Positions 23,451-33,017 of a stretch of 34,338 nt of DNA are shown in pieces. Location of the stretch: the NCBI GenBank assembly GCA_947467625.1, contig CANIJN010000027.1, forward strand, positions 1 to 34,338, written 5' to 3'. How positions within the stretch are numbered: position 1 is the first letter of the stretch; the number at the start of each line of letters is the position of its first letter. The notes below the pieces were generated by a model that was given only the letters and a program-made list of their open reading frames with translations, was not told where the DNA came from and did not search any database. Position numbers and translations under genes: made by a program. The stretch is from Opitutia bacterium. Lineage in GTDB: Bacteria; Verrucomicrobiota; Verrucomicrobiia; Opitutales; Opitutaceae.

Positions 23451-26366
23451 ATGCACTTCAACGCACTCACCTGCACGCTCGCTCACTCAACAGCGCGACG
23501 GCTCCTCGCCGTAGCCGCTCTCGCCCTCCTCGCGGTGGCCCTGCTCTCGTCCACGGCTTTTTCACAAGCTGCTGCGGGTAGCATCACCGGCCGCGTCTCC
23601 GACGCCGTCACGGGCAAGTCGCTCCAAGGCGCCGTCGTCAAACTGCTCGGCACCACTGCCGTCGCCTATACCGACGCCGAGGGACGCTTCTCGTTGCCGG
23701 GCCTCGCGGCCGGCAGCTACCGGGTGGAAGTAGACTATGTCGGCCTCGACGCTTACACGACCAACGTCGCTGTTTCCGGCGGGCTGACCGCGATCGTGAA
23801 TGCCCTGTTGGAGAGCAAAGTGATGAAGATGGCGTCATTCACCGTCGCCGAGTCCGTGCGCGGCCAGGCTCTTGCGATCAACCAGCAGAAGACCGCCAGC
23901 GGCCTCGTGAACATCGTTTCCTAGGAAACCTTCAGCACCAATCTCGGAGGCAATATTGGTTTCACCCTCCAGCAGCTGCCCGGCCTCAGTGTCGACGAGG
24001 GCGAGGACGGCGAGCCATCCGGCGTCAACATCCGCGGTCTCGAAGCCAAATACAATTCGGTGCAGGTCGACGGTAACCGTATGCCGACCTCCGGCAACTC
24101 GCGCGCCTTCTCGATCGGCCAGCTCAACGCCGAGAGCGTGAGCAACATCGAGGTCATCAAGGCCGCCACGCCCGACCGCGACGGCGACGCCCTCGGCGGC
24201 ATCATCAACGTCGTCTCCCGCTCCGCCTTCCAGCGCGAAGGTCGTTCCGTCGAACTGAACCTCGGCGGCCTCTACTACGACATGCGCGAGAAATGGAACT
24301 ACAACGCCGCGCTCAACTACCTCGACATCTTTTCGGTGGGCGGCGGTCAGAAAAATCTCGGCGTCGGCCTCAATCTCGCTTGGTCCGAAAACTCCCGCGA
24401 CTACGACAACCTCGACAAGGACTACGCCTACCTCCGCCCCCAGAACGAGCCCGCCCTAGGCCTCACCGCGCCCCTTTACTTCCACACCAACGCGGCCCCG
24501 CAGACCAACTACCGCGAGACCAGCTCGCGCAGTGTGAACCTCGCGCTCGACTACCGACTCAGCCCAGCGACCTCCGTCTACCTGCGCCCGTTCTTCCGCC
24601 ACAACGACACCGACGCCGAGAAACCGCGCGCCCGCTACTACATCAACGCCAACCATAATTTCGCCGCCGCCACCGGCACTAAGACCATCGCCCAAGCCAC
24701 CTACAACACCGGCCGCAGCCTGCCCACCACGCTCAACGAAATGCGTTACCAAAACGACCTGAGCGAAACCGACAACGAGGTCTACGGCTCCTCTTTCGGC
24801 GGCCGCCACGAGATGGATAACACCACCGTGCTGTTCGATCTTTTCCTCTCCAATAACGAATCCAATCGCGACCGTTCCCTCGCCTACGTCATCCGCAACC
24901 AGGGTTTCAGTTTCGCGTACGATATGACCAACCGTTCGAACCCGATCTACACGATCCTCAATGGCAAGGATCCTTACGACGTCACCAGCATCAACCGCGG
25001 CGATCTCACGCTCAATCCCCGCGACGGCGCCGAAAAAGCGTCCAGCGCGAAAGTCGACGTCGAGCGCAAATTCTCCTCTGACCGGCTGACCGGTTCGTTC
25101 AAGGTCGGCGCCAAATTCCGCTCCAACGTCAAGGAGCAGGACCAAGCCTCGATCGTTTACCAGACCGGCACCAACGCGAGCGGCTTCCCCTACGCGAGCC
25201 TCCTGCAGCGCACCGACTACAAGACCTTCGGTTCTCTCCCGATCTACCAGTATCCCGATCTGAACAAGGTCGAGGCTCTGCTGCGCTCGAGCCCGAACCT
25301 CTTCGTGTCAGCCCCCGCCACCGTGTTGCTCAACGATGTGCTCAACGACTACCGCGCGCAGGAGGACGTCGCCGCCGCTTACGGCATGGGTACGTTCCGC
25401 TTCGGCCGTACGACGCTGATCACCGGCCTCCGTGCCGAGCAAAACACCTTCAAAGCGCGCACCTATCGCTACAACAGCAACGCCCCGGCCGCCCCCACCA
25501 CCGTCAACGCCAAGCGTGATTACACGATGTGGCTCCCGGGGCTCCACCTCCGCCACGAGTTGGGCAAGAACCTCATTCTCCGCGAAAGCTACAACCGCAG
25601 CTACAGCCGTCCCGACGTCAACAACCTCGTCGCTGGCCTCAACCTCGACACCAACACCGGCAATATCTCCGGCGGGAACCCGAACCTCGAACCTTCCACC
25701 TCGGACAACTACGACGTCCAGCTGGAATACTACACCCCGAAGGGCGGCCTCTACTCGGCCGGCGTCTTCTACAAAAAGCTCAAGGGGTTTTACTATTCGA
25801 CGACCCTGCGGTTCACCAACACCGACGCCAATGGCTACCCCATTCCCGATGCCAACGGCCCCCGCATTTACTCGTCCACCGATAACGCCCTCGGCGCGCT
25901 CAACTACGGCCTCGAGTTGATCGCCCGCCAGAAACTCCTCTTTTTGCCCAAGCCATTCGATGGCCTCGGGGTCTCCCTCTCCGCGACGATCACCAAGAGC
26001 GATGGAAAATATCCCGGACGCTTGAGCGAGAATCTCCCCACGTACGGTTTCAGCGATCGCATCTACAACGCCTCCGTCGAATACGCCGGCGGCGGGTTCC
26101 GCGGGCGTCTCGCCTACACCTACCGCTCCGATTTCCTCGAAGGCCTCGATGTCGACAACACCTTCGATGACTACTTCGGCGCCTACAAATCCCTCAACTG
26201 GGACTCCAGCTACCAAGTCATGAAAAACACGCGAGTGTTCTTCAACGTGAACAACCTTACCAACGAGCCCCAGATTTCCTACCAGGGCTACAAGCACCCC
26301 GACAATCCCGAGGACATCACCACCTACGGCTGGCGAGCGACCACCGGCGTCTCAATCCGATTCTGA
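23451..26366 (+). pseudogene. TonB-dependent receptor interrupted by an in-frame amber codon
   Basis: The frame opens at 23451 with a signal sequence (LLAVAALALLAVALLSSTAFSQ), a carboxypeptidase-regulatory-like domain (GSITGRVSDAVTGKSLQGAV ... YTDAEGRFSLPGLAAGSYRV) and the start of the plug (GQALAINQQKTASGLVNIVS). A TAG at 23922-23924 then stops it. In the same frame, without any indel, the plug resumes (ETFSTNLGGNIGFTLQQLPG, VNIRGLEAKYNSVQVDGNRM) and a full barrel follows to 26366, ending TTGVSIRF. The whole would be 971 residues plus the stop. Downstream ATGs such as 24060 lack a signal peptide and lie inside the plug, so restart would not give a working receptor. The change could be a recent null mutation, a sequencing error, or a read-through or suppressed codon. 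Confidence 0.85.
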
Positions 26367-26380
26367 TCCCGCTTCAGGCC

Positions 26381-26416
26381 GGGCCGGTCCTCGGGGACCG
26401 GCCCATTCTTTTGTTC
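26381..26416 (+). terminator. Rho-independent terminator after the amber-interrupted receptor
   Basis: GGGCCGGTCC (26381-26390) pairs perfectly with 26395-26404 across a TCGG loop and is followed by the T-rich ATTCTTTTGTT. It begins 15 bases after the receptor stop. It would reduce or stop transcription into the phosphatase gene that starts at 26447, so the downstream genes may be read by partial read-through or from their own promoter. Confidence 0.8.
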
Positions 26417-26446
26417 GCAGCTTCCATTGTCGCCACGTCCTTTGCC

Positions 26447-27763
26447 ATGCGCCACCGCCTTCGTGTTTCACTCGCCGCGTTTCTCCTCGTCACCTCGCTG
26501 CTGCCCGCTGCCACCACCATTTTGCGCGGTCCCTATCTCCAGCTCGCCACCCCGACGAGCATGGTCGTCCGCTGGCGCACCGACGCCACGGAGGGTTCCC
26601 ACGTCCGCTATGGGCTAGCGAAGGAAGCGCTCGCCTCCTCGGCCAACGCCTTCGGCATCTCCTCCGAGCACACCGTGCAGCTCTCCGGCCTGCAGCCGGG
26701 CACCCGCTACTTCTACTCGGTCGGCGGTGCCCGACAAGACACCGACGGCGACGGCAAGCCGCTCAAATCCCCCGTGTATTCCTTCGTCACACCGCCGCCC
26801 ACCGGGCCAGCCAGTCCGACGCGTGTTTGGGTGCTCGGCGATCCCGGCACCAAGGGCTCCGGCCAGCTCGCCGTGCGCGACGCCTACCACAAATTCAACG
26901 GAGAACGCGCCACCGATCTGTGGCTCATGCTCGGCGACAACGCCTACCCTGATGGCACCGACGCCGATTACCAAAAAGCGCTCTTCGAGGTCTATCCCGA
27001 GACGCTCCGCACCTCGCCCCTTTGGCCCGCTCTCGGCAATCACGATGGTCACAGCGCCAATTCCGTCACGCAGTCCGGCGTCTACTATGACATCTTCACG
27101 CTGCCCACGCGCGGCCAAGCCGGCGGCATCGCCTCGGGCACCGAGGCGTACTACTCGTTCGACTACGCGAACATTCACTTCGTGTGCCTCGACTCCGAGG
27201 ACTCGCCGCGCGCGGCCGACGGCGCCATGGCCCAGTGGCTCAAGGCCGATCTCGCGGCGACGACGCGCGACTGGATCATCGCGTTCTTCCATCATCCGAC
27301 CTACTCGAAGGGCACGCACGATTCCGACCGCGAGGGCCGCCTCGTCGATATGCGGCAAAATTTCCTCCCGATCCTCGAGGCCGGCGGCGTCGACGTGGTG
27401 CTCACGGGCCACTCGCACGTCTACGAGCGCTCCTTTTTCGTCGACGGCCACTACGGGAAGAGCGCGGACTTCGATCCTGCCCTCCACGTGAAACAGCCGG
27501 GCAACGGCCGTGCTGACGGCGATGGCGTTTATCGCAAACCCCGCGGTCGCGCCCCCCACGCCGGCGAAGTCTCCGTCGTCAGCGGCAGCGCCGGCTCCGC
27601 CGGCTCCAAGACCAAACCCCCGGCGCTCGACCACCGTGCGATGTGCGTCTCGTTCAACGAACTCGGCTCCGTCGTTCTCGATATCGACGGCCTCCGCTTA
27701 GACCTGACGTTCATCAACGAGCGCGCCGAGAAACGCGACTGGTTCGCCATCGAAAAGAAATAG
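26447..27763 (+). CDS. Secreted purple-acid-phosphatase-like metallophosphoesterase
   Basis: The protein is 438 residues from the ATG at 26447; a TTG at 26411 lies inside the terminator and is unlikely. A signal peptide (RVSLAAFLLVTSLLPAA) leads to a fibronectin-III-like N-terminal domain (LRGPYLQLATPTSMVVRWRT ... LSGLQPGTRYFYSVG). The catalytic domain has all five purple acid phosphatase blocks: GDPG (D132), GDNAY (D164, Y167), GNHD (N198, H199), FFHHP (H282, H283) and GHSH (H322, H324). The enzyme should release phosphate from phosphomonoesters outside the cytoplasm. It lies between two TonB receptors downstream of a Pho box, which supports a phosphate-starvation role. Confidence 0.92.
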   Translation: MRHRLRVSLAAFLLVTSLLPAATTILRGPYLQLATPTSMVVRWRTDATEGSHVRYGLAKEALASSANAFGISSEHTVQLSGLQPGTRYFYSVGGARQDTDGDGKPLKSPVYSFVTPPPTGPASPTRVWVLGDPGTKGSGQLAVRDAYHKFNGERATDLWLMLGDNAYPDGTDADYQKALFEVYPETLRTSPLWPALGNHDGHSANSVTQSGVYYDIFTLPTRGQAGGIASGTEAYYSFDYANIHFVCLDSEDSPRAADGAMAQWLKADLAATTRDWIIAFFHHPTYSKGTHDSDREGRLVDMRQNFLPILEAGGVDVVLTGHSHVYERSFFVDGHYGKSADFDPALHVKQPGNGRADGDGVYRKPRGRAPHAGEVSVVSGSAGSAGSKTKPPALDHRAMCVSFNELGSVVLDIDGLRLDLTFINERAEKRDWFAIEKK

Positions 27764-27790
27764 CTGCCACTGCACCAACACTCTACGCAT

Positions 27791-30577
27791 ATGAACCTCT
27801 CCCTCTTTCGCTACCTGCGCCTCGCCGGGCTAGCTGGCCTAATCGGTTTGCTCGCTCCGGCGCACGCCCAGTCCGTTGCGACGGCCTCCTTGCGGGGCGT
27901 TGTCCTCAACGACGCCACGGGTAATTTCGTCCAAGGCGCCCAACTCTCGCTCGTGGGCACCACGCGCACTGCCATCACTGACAGCCAAGGCAAATTCCTC
28001 TTTGGCGCCCTCGCAGCGGGCGACTACCGCCTGCGGGTCGACTCGGCCGGCACCGATGCGAAGGAGTTTCCCGTCACCGTGCTCGCGGGCGTGACTGCGC
28101 CGCTCACGCTGCGCCTCGCGTCCGAAATCATCGCCATGGAGAAACTCATGGTCACCGCGCAGGCCGAAGGGCAGTCGCAGGCGCTGAATTTCCAGAAGAA
28201 CTCCGAGAACATCCGCAAGGTCGCGTCTCTCGATGCGCTCGCCAATTCCCGCCTCGGCGAAGTCGGCGAAGTCCTCCAGTCGATGCCCGGCCTCTACCTC
28301 GAAATCAGCACCCACCAGCCCGTGCGCCCCAATATCCGCGGTCTCTCCTCGGAGTTTAACTCGATCACCTTCGACGGCGTGCGTATCGGCAACACCAACA
28401 ACGACCGGTCCGACGGCGTGAGTGGTTATCCGGCCGAGAGCCTCTCGCGCATCGAGCTCATGAAATCCGTGACGCCCGACATGGAGGGCGACGCGATCGG
28501 CGGCAGCATCAACCTCGTCTCCAAGCGCGCCTTCGATCTCTCCGAGCGTCTGTTCAAGTTCAACCTCGGCGGAGCCTACAACAACCAGCAGCAAAACTGG
28601 GATAAGCAGCTCAATATCGAATACGCCGACCGCTACGGTCCCGAAGGGCGCCTCGGCGTTTATCAGTCGATCAACCACTATCGTTCCGACCGCGGTTACC
28701 ACACCTCAAGCATCAGTTACACCGTCGATGCCGCGGATAATTTCAACATCGCCACCTACACCTTGCAGGACCGCATCGAGGACGATTCGTGGAAGCTCAA
28801 ATACACCGGCAGCGTCGATTACAAACTCAGCGACCGAACCGTTCTCTGGGTGCGCGGCATCTACAGCAACGACTCACGCTCGCTCGAGGATTACATCGCG
28901 GTCTACCGCCCCGGCACCCGCACCAACATCACGCCCGACTCCGCCAACTCCCGCAATGGCCGCGTCGACACCAGCCGCTCTTTCCGCGAACCCATTAGCG
29001 TCAGCGGCCAGATTGCCGGCGGCATGGAAAATAAGTTCGACCGCTGGACCCTCGACTCGAAGGTCAGCTACAACCGCGCGACCAACCAATACACGCAGAC
29101 CTTCACGCCCGTCTTCAGCCTCAACGGCGTCGATCTTTCCTACGACCGCACCGTGCGCGAATTCCCCCTCTTCCGCGTGGACAACGCGGTGAACCTCAAC
29201 GATCCGACGAAATACGTGCACACGAGCGTCGCACGCAATCAGCACCCTTCGCGCGATCAGGAATACACCTTCGATTTCAACGCCCGCCGCGAGCTCGACG
29301 AACTGCCTTTCAAGGCGAGCCTCAAGACCGGAGCGCGCGCCAAGCTCCGTAGCTGGGTCTTCGGCGGCGATCCCGCACTCGGCAACTGGACCTACACCGG
29401 CCCGCAGTCCGCCGCCGCCATGTCCGAGATCTATGTCAACGACCGCTTCTTCCATGAGGGCGGCAGCCGCGTCGTGTTCCCTGCCGTGCAACCCAACATC
29501 GCGAAATTCCTCGAGGCCTTCTACGCGCGGAATTCTGAATACACCCGCAACGACAACACCTCCGCTATCCTCATCGAATCCAACCGCAAGAGTTCCACGG
29601 AAGACATCTATGCGACGTATCTGATGGGGAGCGCGACCTTCGGCCGACTCAACGTCGTGACCGGCGCGCGCGCCGAGCGCACCGCCTACACCGGCAAAGC
29701 CCGCCAGCTCACCACGCCGCGCGGCATCCTCACGAAATCCACCATCGTGGAAAACTCCACGAGCTACACCAACGTGCTCCCCGGCGTGCACTTCAACTAC
29801 GGCCTCGCACCCAACGTCGTGCTGCGCCTCTCCGCCAATCGTACCGTCGCCCGTCCCAGTCCCGCGGCCATGCTCCCCACCCGCCGAATCGACGACGACG
29901 CGCGCACCATCACCGACGGTAATCCGGATCTGAAGGTCACCACGTCGGATAATTTCGACCTCAGCGCCGAATACTACCTGAAGCCCCTCGGCGTGATCTC
30001 CGTCGGTGCGTTTCGCAAATCCATCGCCGGGTTTTATTTTAGCACCGCTTCGACCGTGGTGGATGGCGAATACGCCGGCTATCGCCTCACGCGCCAAGAG
30101 ATGGGCAAAGGCGGCAAAGTCAGCGGCGTCGAAGTCGAGTGGCAACAGCGTCTCAGTTTCCTGCCAGGCGCGTTCAGCGGCCTCGGCTTCGGCACCAACT
30201 ATACTTGGCTCAGCTCCGAGGGAAAGTATCCCACGCGCCCCACCGATGCGCTTACGTTCATCGGCACCGCCAAGGTCACGGGAAACTTCAACGTCTCCTA
30301 CGTCCACCGCGGCCTCGACCTCCGACTCTTTTACAACACCCGGGGCGACTACCTCAGCTCGGTCGGCGCCCGCCGCACGCTGGACGTGTTCGAAAAAGAA
30401 CGCGCCACCCTCGATTTCTCCGCGAAATACCGATGGAGCAAACGCCTCTCCACCTACGCGAGCGCGAAGAACCTCACCGACGCGCCGAAAATTTCCTTCC
30501 AGGGCAATGCCTCGAATCCGAACGCCGTGCGCTACTACGATTTCTCCGTGAACTTCGGCGTCACGCTCGACCTGTGA
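27791..30577 (+). CDS. TonB-dependent receptor with carboxypeptidase-regulatory-like domain
   Basis: The 928-residue protein has a signal peptide (LRLAGLAGLIGLLAPAHAQ), a carboxypeptidase-regulatory-like domain (ASLRGVVLNDATGNFVQGAQ ... ITDSQGKFLFGALAAGDYRL) and a plug (EVGEVLQSMPGLYLEIS, PNIRGLSSEFNSITFDGVRI, SRIELMKSVTPDMEGDAIGG). A barrel follows, ending FSVNFGVTLDL. It shares this layout with the interrupted receptor at 23451, but the two are clearly diverged. It starts 27 bp after the phosphatase gene, and the next phosphoesterase starts within its stop codon (GTGA), so it is co-expressed with enzymes acting on phosphoesters. I infer that it takes up a phosphorylated compound or a phosphatase product; the ligand is unknown. 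Confidence 0.93.
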   Translation: MNLSLFRYLRLAGLAGLIGLLAPAHAQSVATASLRGVVLNDATGNFVQGAQLSLVGTTRTAITDSQGKFLFGALAAGDYRLRVDSAGTDAKEFPVTVLAGVTAPLTLRLASEIIAMEKLMVTAQAEGQSQALNFQKNSENIRKVASLDALANSRLGEVGEVLQSMPGLYLEISTHQPVRPNIRGLSSEFNSITFDGVRIGNTNNDRSDGVSGYPAESLSRIELMKSVTPDMEGDAIGGSINLVSKRAFDLSERLFKFNLGGAYNNQQQNWDKQLNIEYADRYGPEGRLGVYQSINHYRSDRGYHTSSISYTVDAADNFNIATYTLQDRIEDDSWKLKYTGSVDYKLSDRTVLWVRGIYSNDSRSLEDYIAVYRPGTRTNITPDSANSRNGRVDTSRSFREPISVSGQIAGGMENKFDRWTLDSKVSYNRATNQYTQTFTPVFSLNGVDLSYDRTVREFPLFRVDNAVNLNDPTKYVHTSVARNQHPSRDQEYTFDFNARRELDELPFKASLKTGARAKLRSWVFGGDPALGNWTYTGPQSAAAMSEIYVNDRFFHEGGSRVVFPAVQPNIAKFLEAFYARNSEYTRNDNTSAILIESNRKSSTEDIYATYLMGSATFGRLNVVTGARAERTAYTGKARQLTTPRGILTKSTIVENSTSYTNVLPGVHFNYGLAPNVVLRLSANRTVARPSPAAMLPTRRIDDDARTITDGNPDLKVTTSDNFDLSAEYYLKPLGVISVGAFRKSIAGFYFSTASTVVDGEYAGYRLTRQEMGKGGKVSGVEVEWQQRLSFLPGAFSGLGFGTNYTWLSSEGKYPTRPTDALTFIGTAKVTGNFNVSYVHRGLDLRLFYNTRGDYLSSVGARRTLDVFEKERATLDFSAKYRWSKRLSTYASAKNLTDAPKISFQGNASNPNAVRYYDFSVNFGVTLDL

Positions 30578-31650
30578 ATCACCTTCGCCTGACGTTCGCC
30601 CGCGCCCTGGTCGCCACCCTGTTCGCCCTCGGCGTTTCTCTCCGCGGCGCCTCACTCGATGTGCCGCCGCCCGGCGCCTTCACCATCGTCGTCATCCCCG
30701 ACACCCAGGGCTACCGCGGTCGCGCCACGAAGAGCACGCCCGAGAGCACCGCTCCGCTGACCAATCCTGTTTTCCAAAACCACACCCGCTGGATCGCGGA
30801 AAATATCCGCGCCCAAAACATCGTTTTCGTGAGTCACGTCGGCGACATTGTGGACATCGACAACGCAGAGCAGTGGCAGCTGGCGCGCGAGTGTCTCGAC
30901 CGCCTGCACGGTGTCGTGCCCTACGGCCTCGTCGTCGGTAATCACGACATGAAGAACAACGGCGACGCCACGCTCTTCCAGCGGTTCTTCCCCGCCGAGC
31001 GCTTCCGAGCTTTCCCATGGTATGGCGGTGCCTACACGCACGACCGACCCGACCAGCACGTCTCCGCCAACAATGCCAACAGCTACCAGCTTTTCACCGC
31101 GGCCGGGCTCGACTTCGTTCACCTCAACCTCGAGTGCAACGCCCCTGACGATGTGCTCGCGTGGGCCAGTCGCATTCTGACGAAATATGCTGCGCGCCGT
31201 GCCCTCGTCAGCACCCACATGGATCTGGGGCCGTTGAATAAGCCGACCGCTGACGACGGTTTTTTCAAAGACCCCAAGGGCCGCATGACTTGGGTCAAGG
31301 TCCACGGCAAACGCGGCAACAGCCCCGCGCAAATGTGGGAGAAACTCTACTCGAAGCACGCCAACCTAGCCTTCGTCTTCTCCGGCGACCAGAGCCGCAC
31401 CACCGCAATGCGCGTCGCCGCGCAGGGCAGCATGGGCAACTTCGTTCACTCACTGCTCTCCGACTACACCTCGTCGGGCCCACTGCGGCTCTATCGTTTC
31501 ATCCCGGCAGAAAACAAGGTCCGGGTCATTACGTTCGACACGACGAAGCGCCAGCTCGTCGAAAACACGGGCTACGTCGCCGACCCCGCCGAACACCAAT
31601 TCACCGTGGACTACGCCATGTCCGAACCCGCTTCCCGATCCATCCCATGA
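30574..31650 (+). CDS. Secreted calcineurin-like phosphoesterase with altered last metal motif
   Basis: The protein has 358 residues from a GTG at 30574, which overlaps the receptor stop as GTGA. The long upstream extension of this frame is antisense-like sequence within the receptor gene. A signal sequence (ALVATLFALGVSLRGA) precedes the metallophosphoesterase motifs: PDTQ (D43), GDIVD (D91), GNHD (N123, H124) and STHMD (H215). Where the family normally has GHxH there is GDQS (G271, D272, S274), so both histidines are absent. The GTGA and ATGA couplings on either side show that it is made together with a receptor and another phosphatase. It may still bind one metal, may use a different substrate, or may belong to a subfamily in which this motif is normally changed. 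Confidence 0.85.
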   Translation: MNHLRLTFARALVATLFALGVSLRGASLDVPPPGAFTIVVIPDTQGYRGRATKSTPESTAPLTNPVFQNHTRWIAENIRAQNIVFVSHVGDIVDIDNAEQWQLARECLDRLHGVVPYGLVVGNHDMKNNGDATLFQRFFPAERFRAFPWYGGAYTHDRPDQHVSANNANSYQLFTAAGLDFVHLNLECNAPDDVLAWASRILTKYAARRALVSTHMDLGPLNKPTADDGFFKDPKGRMTWVKVHGKRGNSPAQMWEKLYSKHANLAFVFSGDQSRTTAMRVAAQGSMGNFVHSLLSDYTSSGPLRLYRFIPAENKVRVITFDTTKRQLVENTGYVADPAEHQFTVDYAMSEPASRSIP

Positions 31651-33017
31651 AGCGCCTGCCCCACACGCTCCCGTTCCTCACGCTCCTCGCGCTGCCACTC
31701 TCGGCGCATGAAGGCCATCCGCACGTTCCGCCCGCACTCTACGCCGACAAACTCGCGTTCGCTCCGCGCCCCCTGCCCGACCGCATCGTCCTCACGTGGC
31801 GCGGCGATCCCGCGACGACGCAGGCCGTCACTTGGCGCACGGATACGACGATCACCAGGGCCGTCGCGGAGTTTGCCGTCGCCAACGAAGCGGGCCGCAC
31901 GCTCAAAGGCGAATCCGTGACCGCGCGCACCGAGCCGCTCACGACCGATCTCAGCGAGGCGCACTACCACTCCGCAGAGTTCACCGGACTCACACCCGAG
32001 ACGCTCTACGCCTACCGCGTGGGCGACGGTGTGAATTTCAGCGAGTGGTTCCACTTCCGCACGGCGAGTCGCGATGCGAAAAAATTTACGTTCGTCTATT
32101 TTGGCGACGCGCAGAACGACGTGCGCACGCATTGGTCGCGCGTCTTCCGCGAGGCGTTTCGTGAGGCTCCGCGCGCGGCCTTCACGCTCCATGCCGGCGA
32201 TCTCATCAACAACGCGCACCGGGACGGCCAGTGGGGCGAGTGGCACGGCGCGCCCGCGTGGGTCAACGCCACGATCCCTGTCGTGCCCACCCCCGGGAAC
32301 CACGAGTTTGCCAAGCTCAATGAGAAGGATGCTAAAGCGCCGCCCGCGCTCAGCGTGCAATGGCGGCCGCAGTTCACGTTGCCGGAGCACGGTCCCGCCG
32401 AGCTCGCCGAGACCTGCTACTGGTTCGACTATCAGGGCACGCGCATCATCTCGCTCGATTCGAACCGACTGCAAGAGGAGCAGGTCCCGTGGTTGCGCGC
32501 GGTATTGGCGAAAAACCCACAGCGGTGGACGGTCCTCACGTTTCACCATCCGATTTTCTCGCCGGCCAACGACCGCGACAACCCCAAGCTCCGTGCGCTC
32601 TGGAAGCCGCTCATCGACGAGTTCAAAGTCGATCTCGTGCTCACCGGTCACGACCACACCTACGCGCGCAGCGGCGATATGGCCGGTCGCGCCCGCGTCG
32701 GTGCCCTCAACGCCGCGAAGGGCTACAACCAGGTTTACGATCCCGCGATCGGCACCGTCTACGTCGTCTCGGTGAGCGGTCCAAAAATGTATGACCTGAT
32801 GTCCGACGCGTGGGCCGTGCGCACCGCCGAGGACACGCAGCTTTTCCAGATCATCACGGTGGACGGCGGCGAGCTGCGCTACGAAGCGCGTACCGCGACC
32901 AATCGCCTCTACGACGCCTTCACGCTTCGCAAGCGCACCGGTCGCGCGAATGAGCTCCTAGAAAACCTCCCGCTCGAGACGCGTCGCCCGCCGAAAGCTG
33001 CCGTCGGCAAAGAGTAA
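31647..33017 (+). CDS. Secreted purple-acid-phosphatase-like protein lacking the metal-ligand Tyr
   Basis: The protein is 456 residues from the ATG at 31647, which overlaps the preceding stop as ATGA. A signal peptide (LPFLTLLALPLSA) is followed by a His-rich stretch (HEGHPHVPP), a fibronectin-III-like domain (PDRIVLTWRGDPATTQAVTW ... FTGLTPETLYAYRVG) and a catalytic domain with GDAQ (D154), GDLIN (D185), GNHE (N218, H219), FHHP (H300, H301) and GHDH (H335, H337). In true purple acid phosphatases the second block is GDxxY, and the Tyr binds iron and gives the colour; here that position is N188. It is the third phosphatase of the cluster. No clear terminator follows; the 120-bp gap downstream has two small stem-loops without T-tracts. 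Confidence 0.9.
   Translation: MKRLPHTLPFLTLLALPLSAHEGHPHVPPALYADKLAFAPRPLPDRIVLTWRGDPATTQAVTWRTDTTITRAVAEFAVANEAGRTLKGESVTARTEPLTTDLSEAHYHSAEFTGLTPETLYAYRVGDGVNFSEWFHFRTASRDAKKFTFVYFGDAQNDVRTHWSRVFREAFREAPRAAFTLHAGDLINNAHRDGQWGEWHGAPAWVNATIPVVPTPGNHEFAKLNEKDAKAPPALSVQWRPQFTLPEHGPAELAETCYWFDYQGTRIISLDSNRLQEEQVPWLRAVLAKNPQRWTVLTFHHPIFSPANDRDNPKLRALWKPLIDEFKVDLVLTGHDHTYARSGDMAGRARVGALNAAKGYNQVYDPAIGTVYVVSVSGPKMYDLMSDAWAVRTAEDTQLFQIITVDGGELRYEARTATNRLYDAFTLRKRTGRANELLENLPLETRRPPKAAVGKE

Noticed and set aside
24060-26366. Treating the part after the amber stop as an independent gene
   Set aside because: The ATG is inside the plug domain, there is no signal peptide and the frame is the same as the upstream part, so it is one interrupted gene.
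28874-30655. 593-codon open frame antisense to the receptor at 27791
   Set aside because: It lacks any domain or signal sequence, is composed of Gly/Val/Glu-rich mirror translation, and lies opposite a clear TonB receptor; a high-GC shadow frame.
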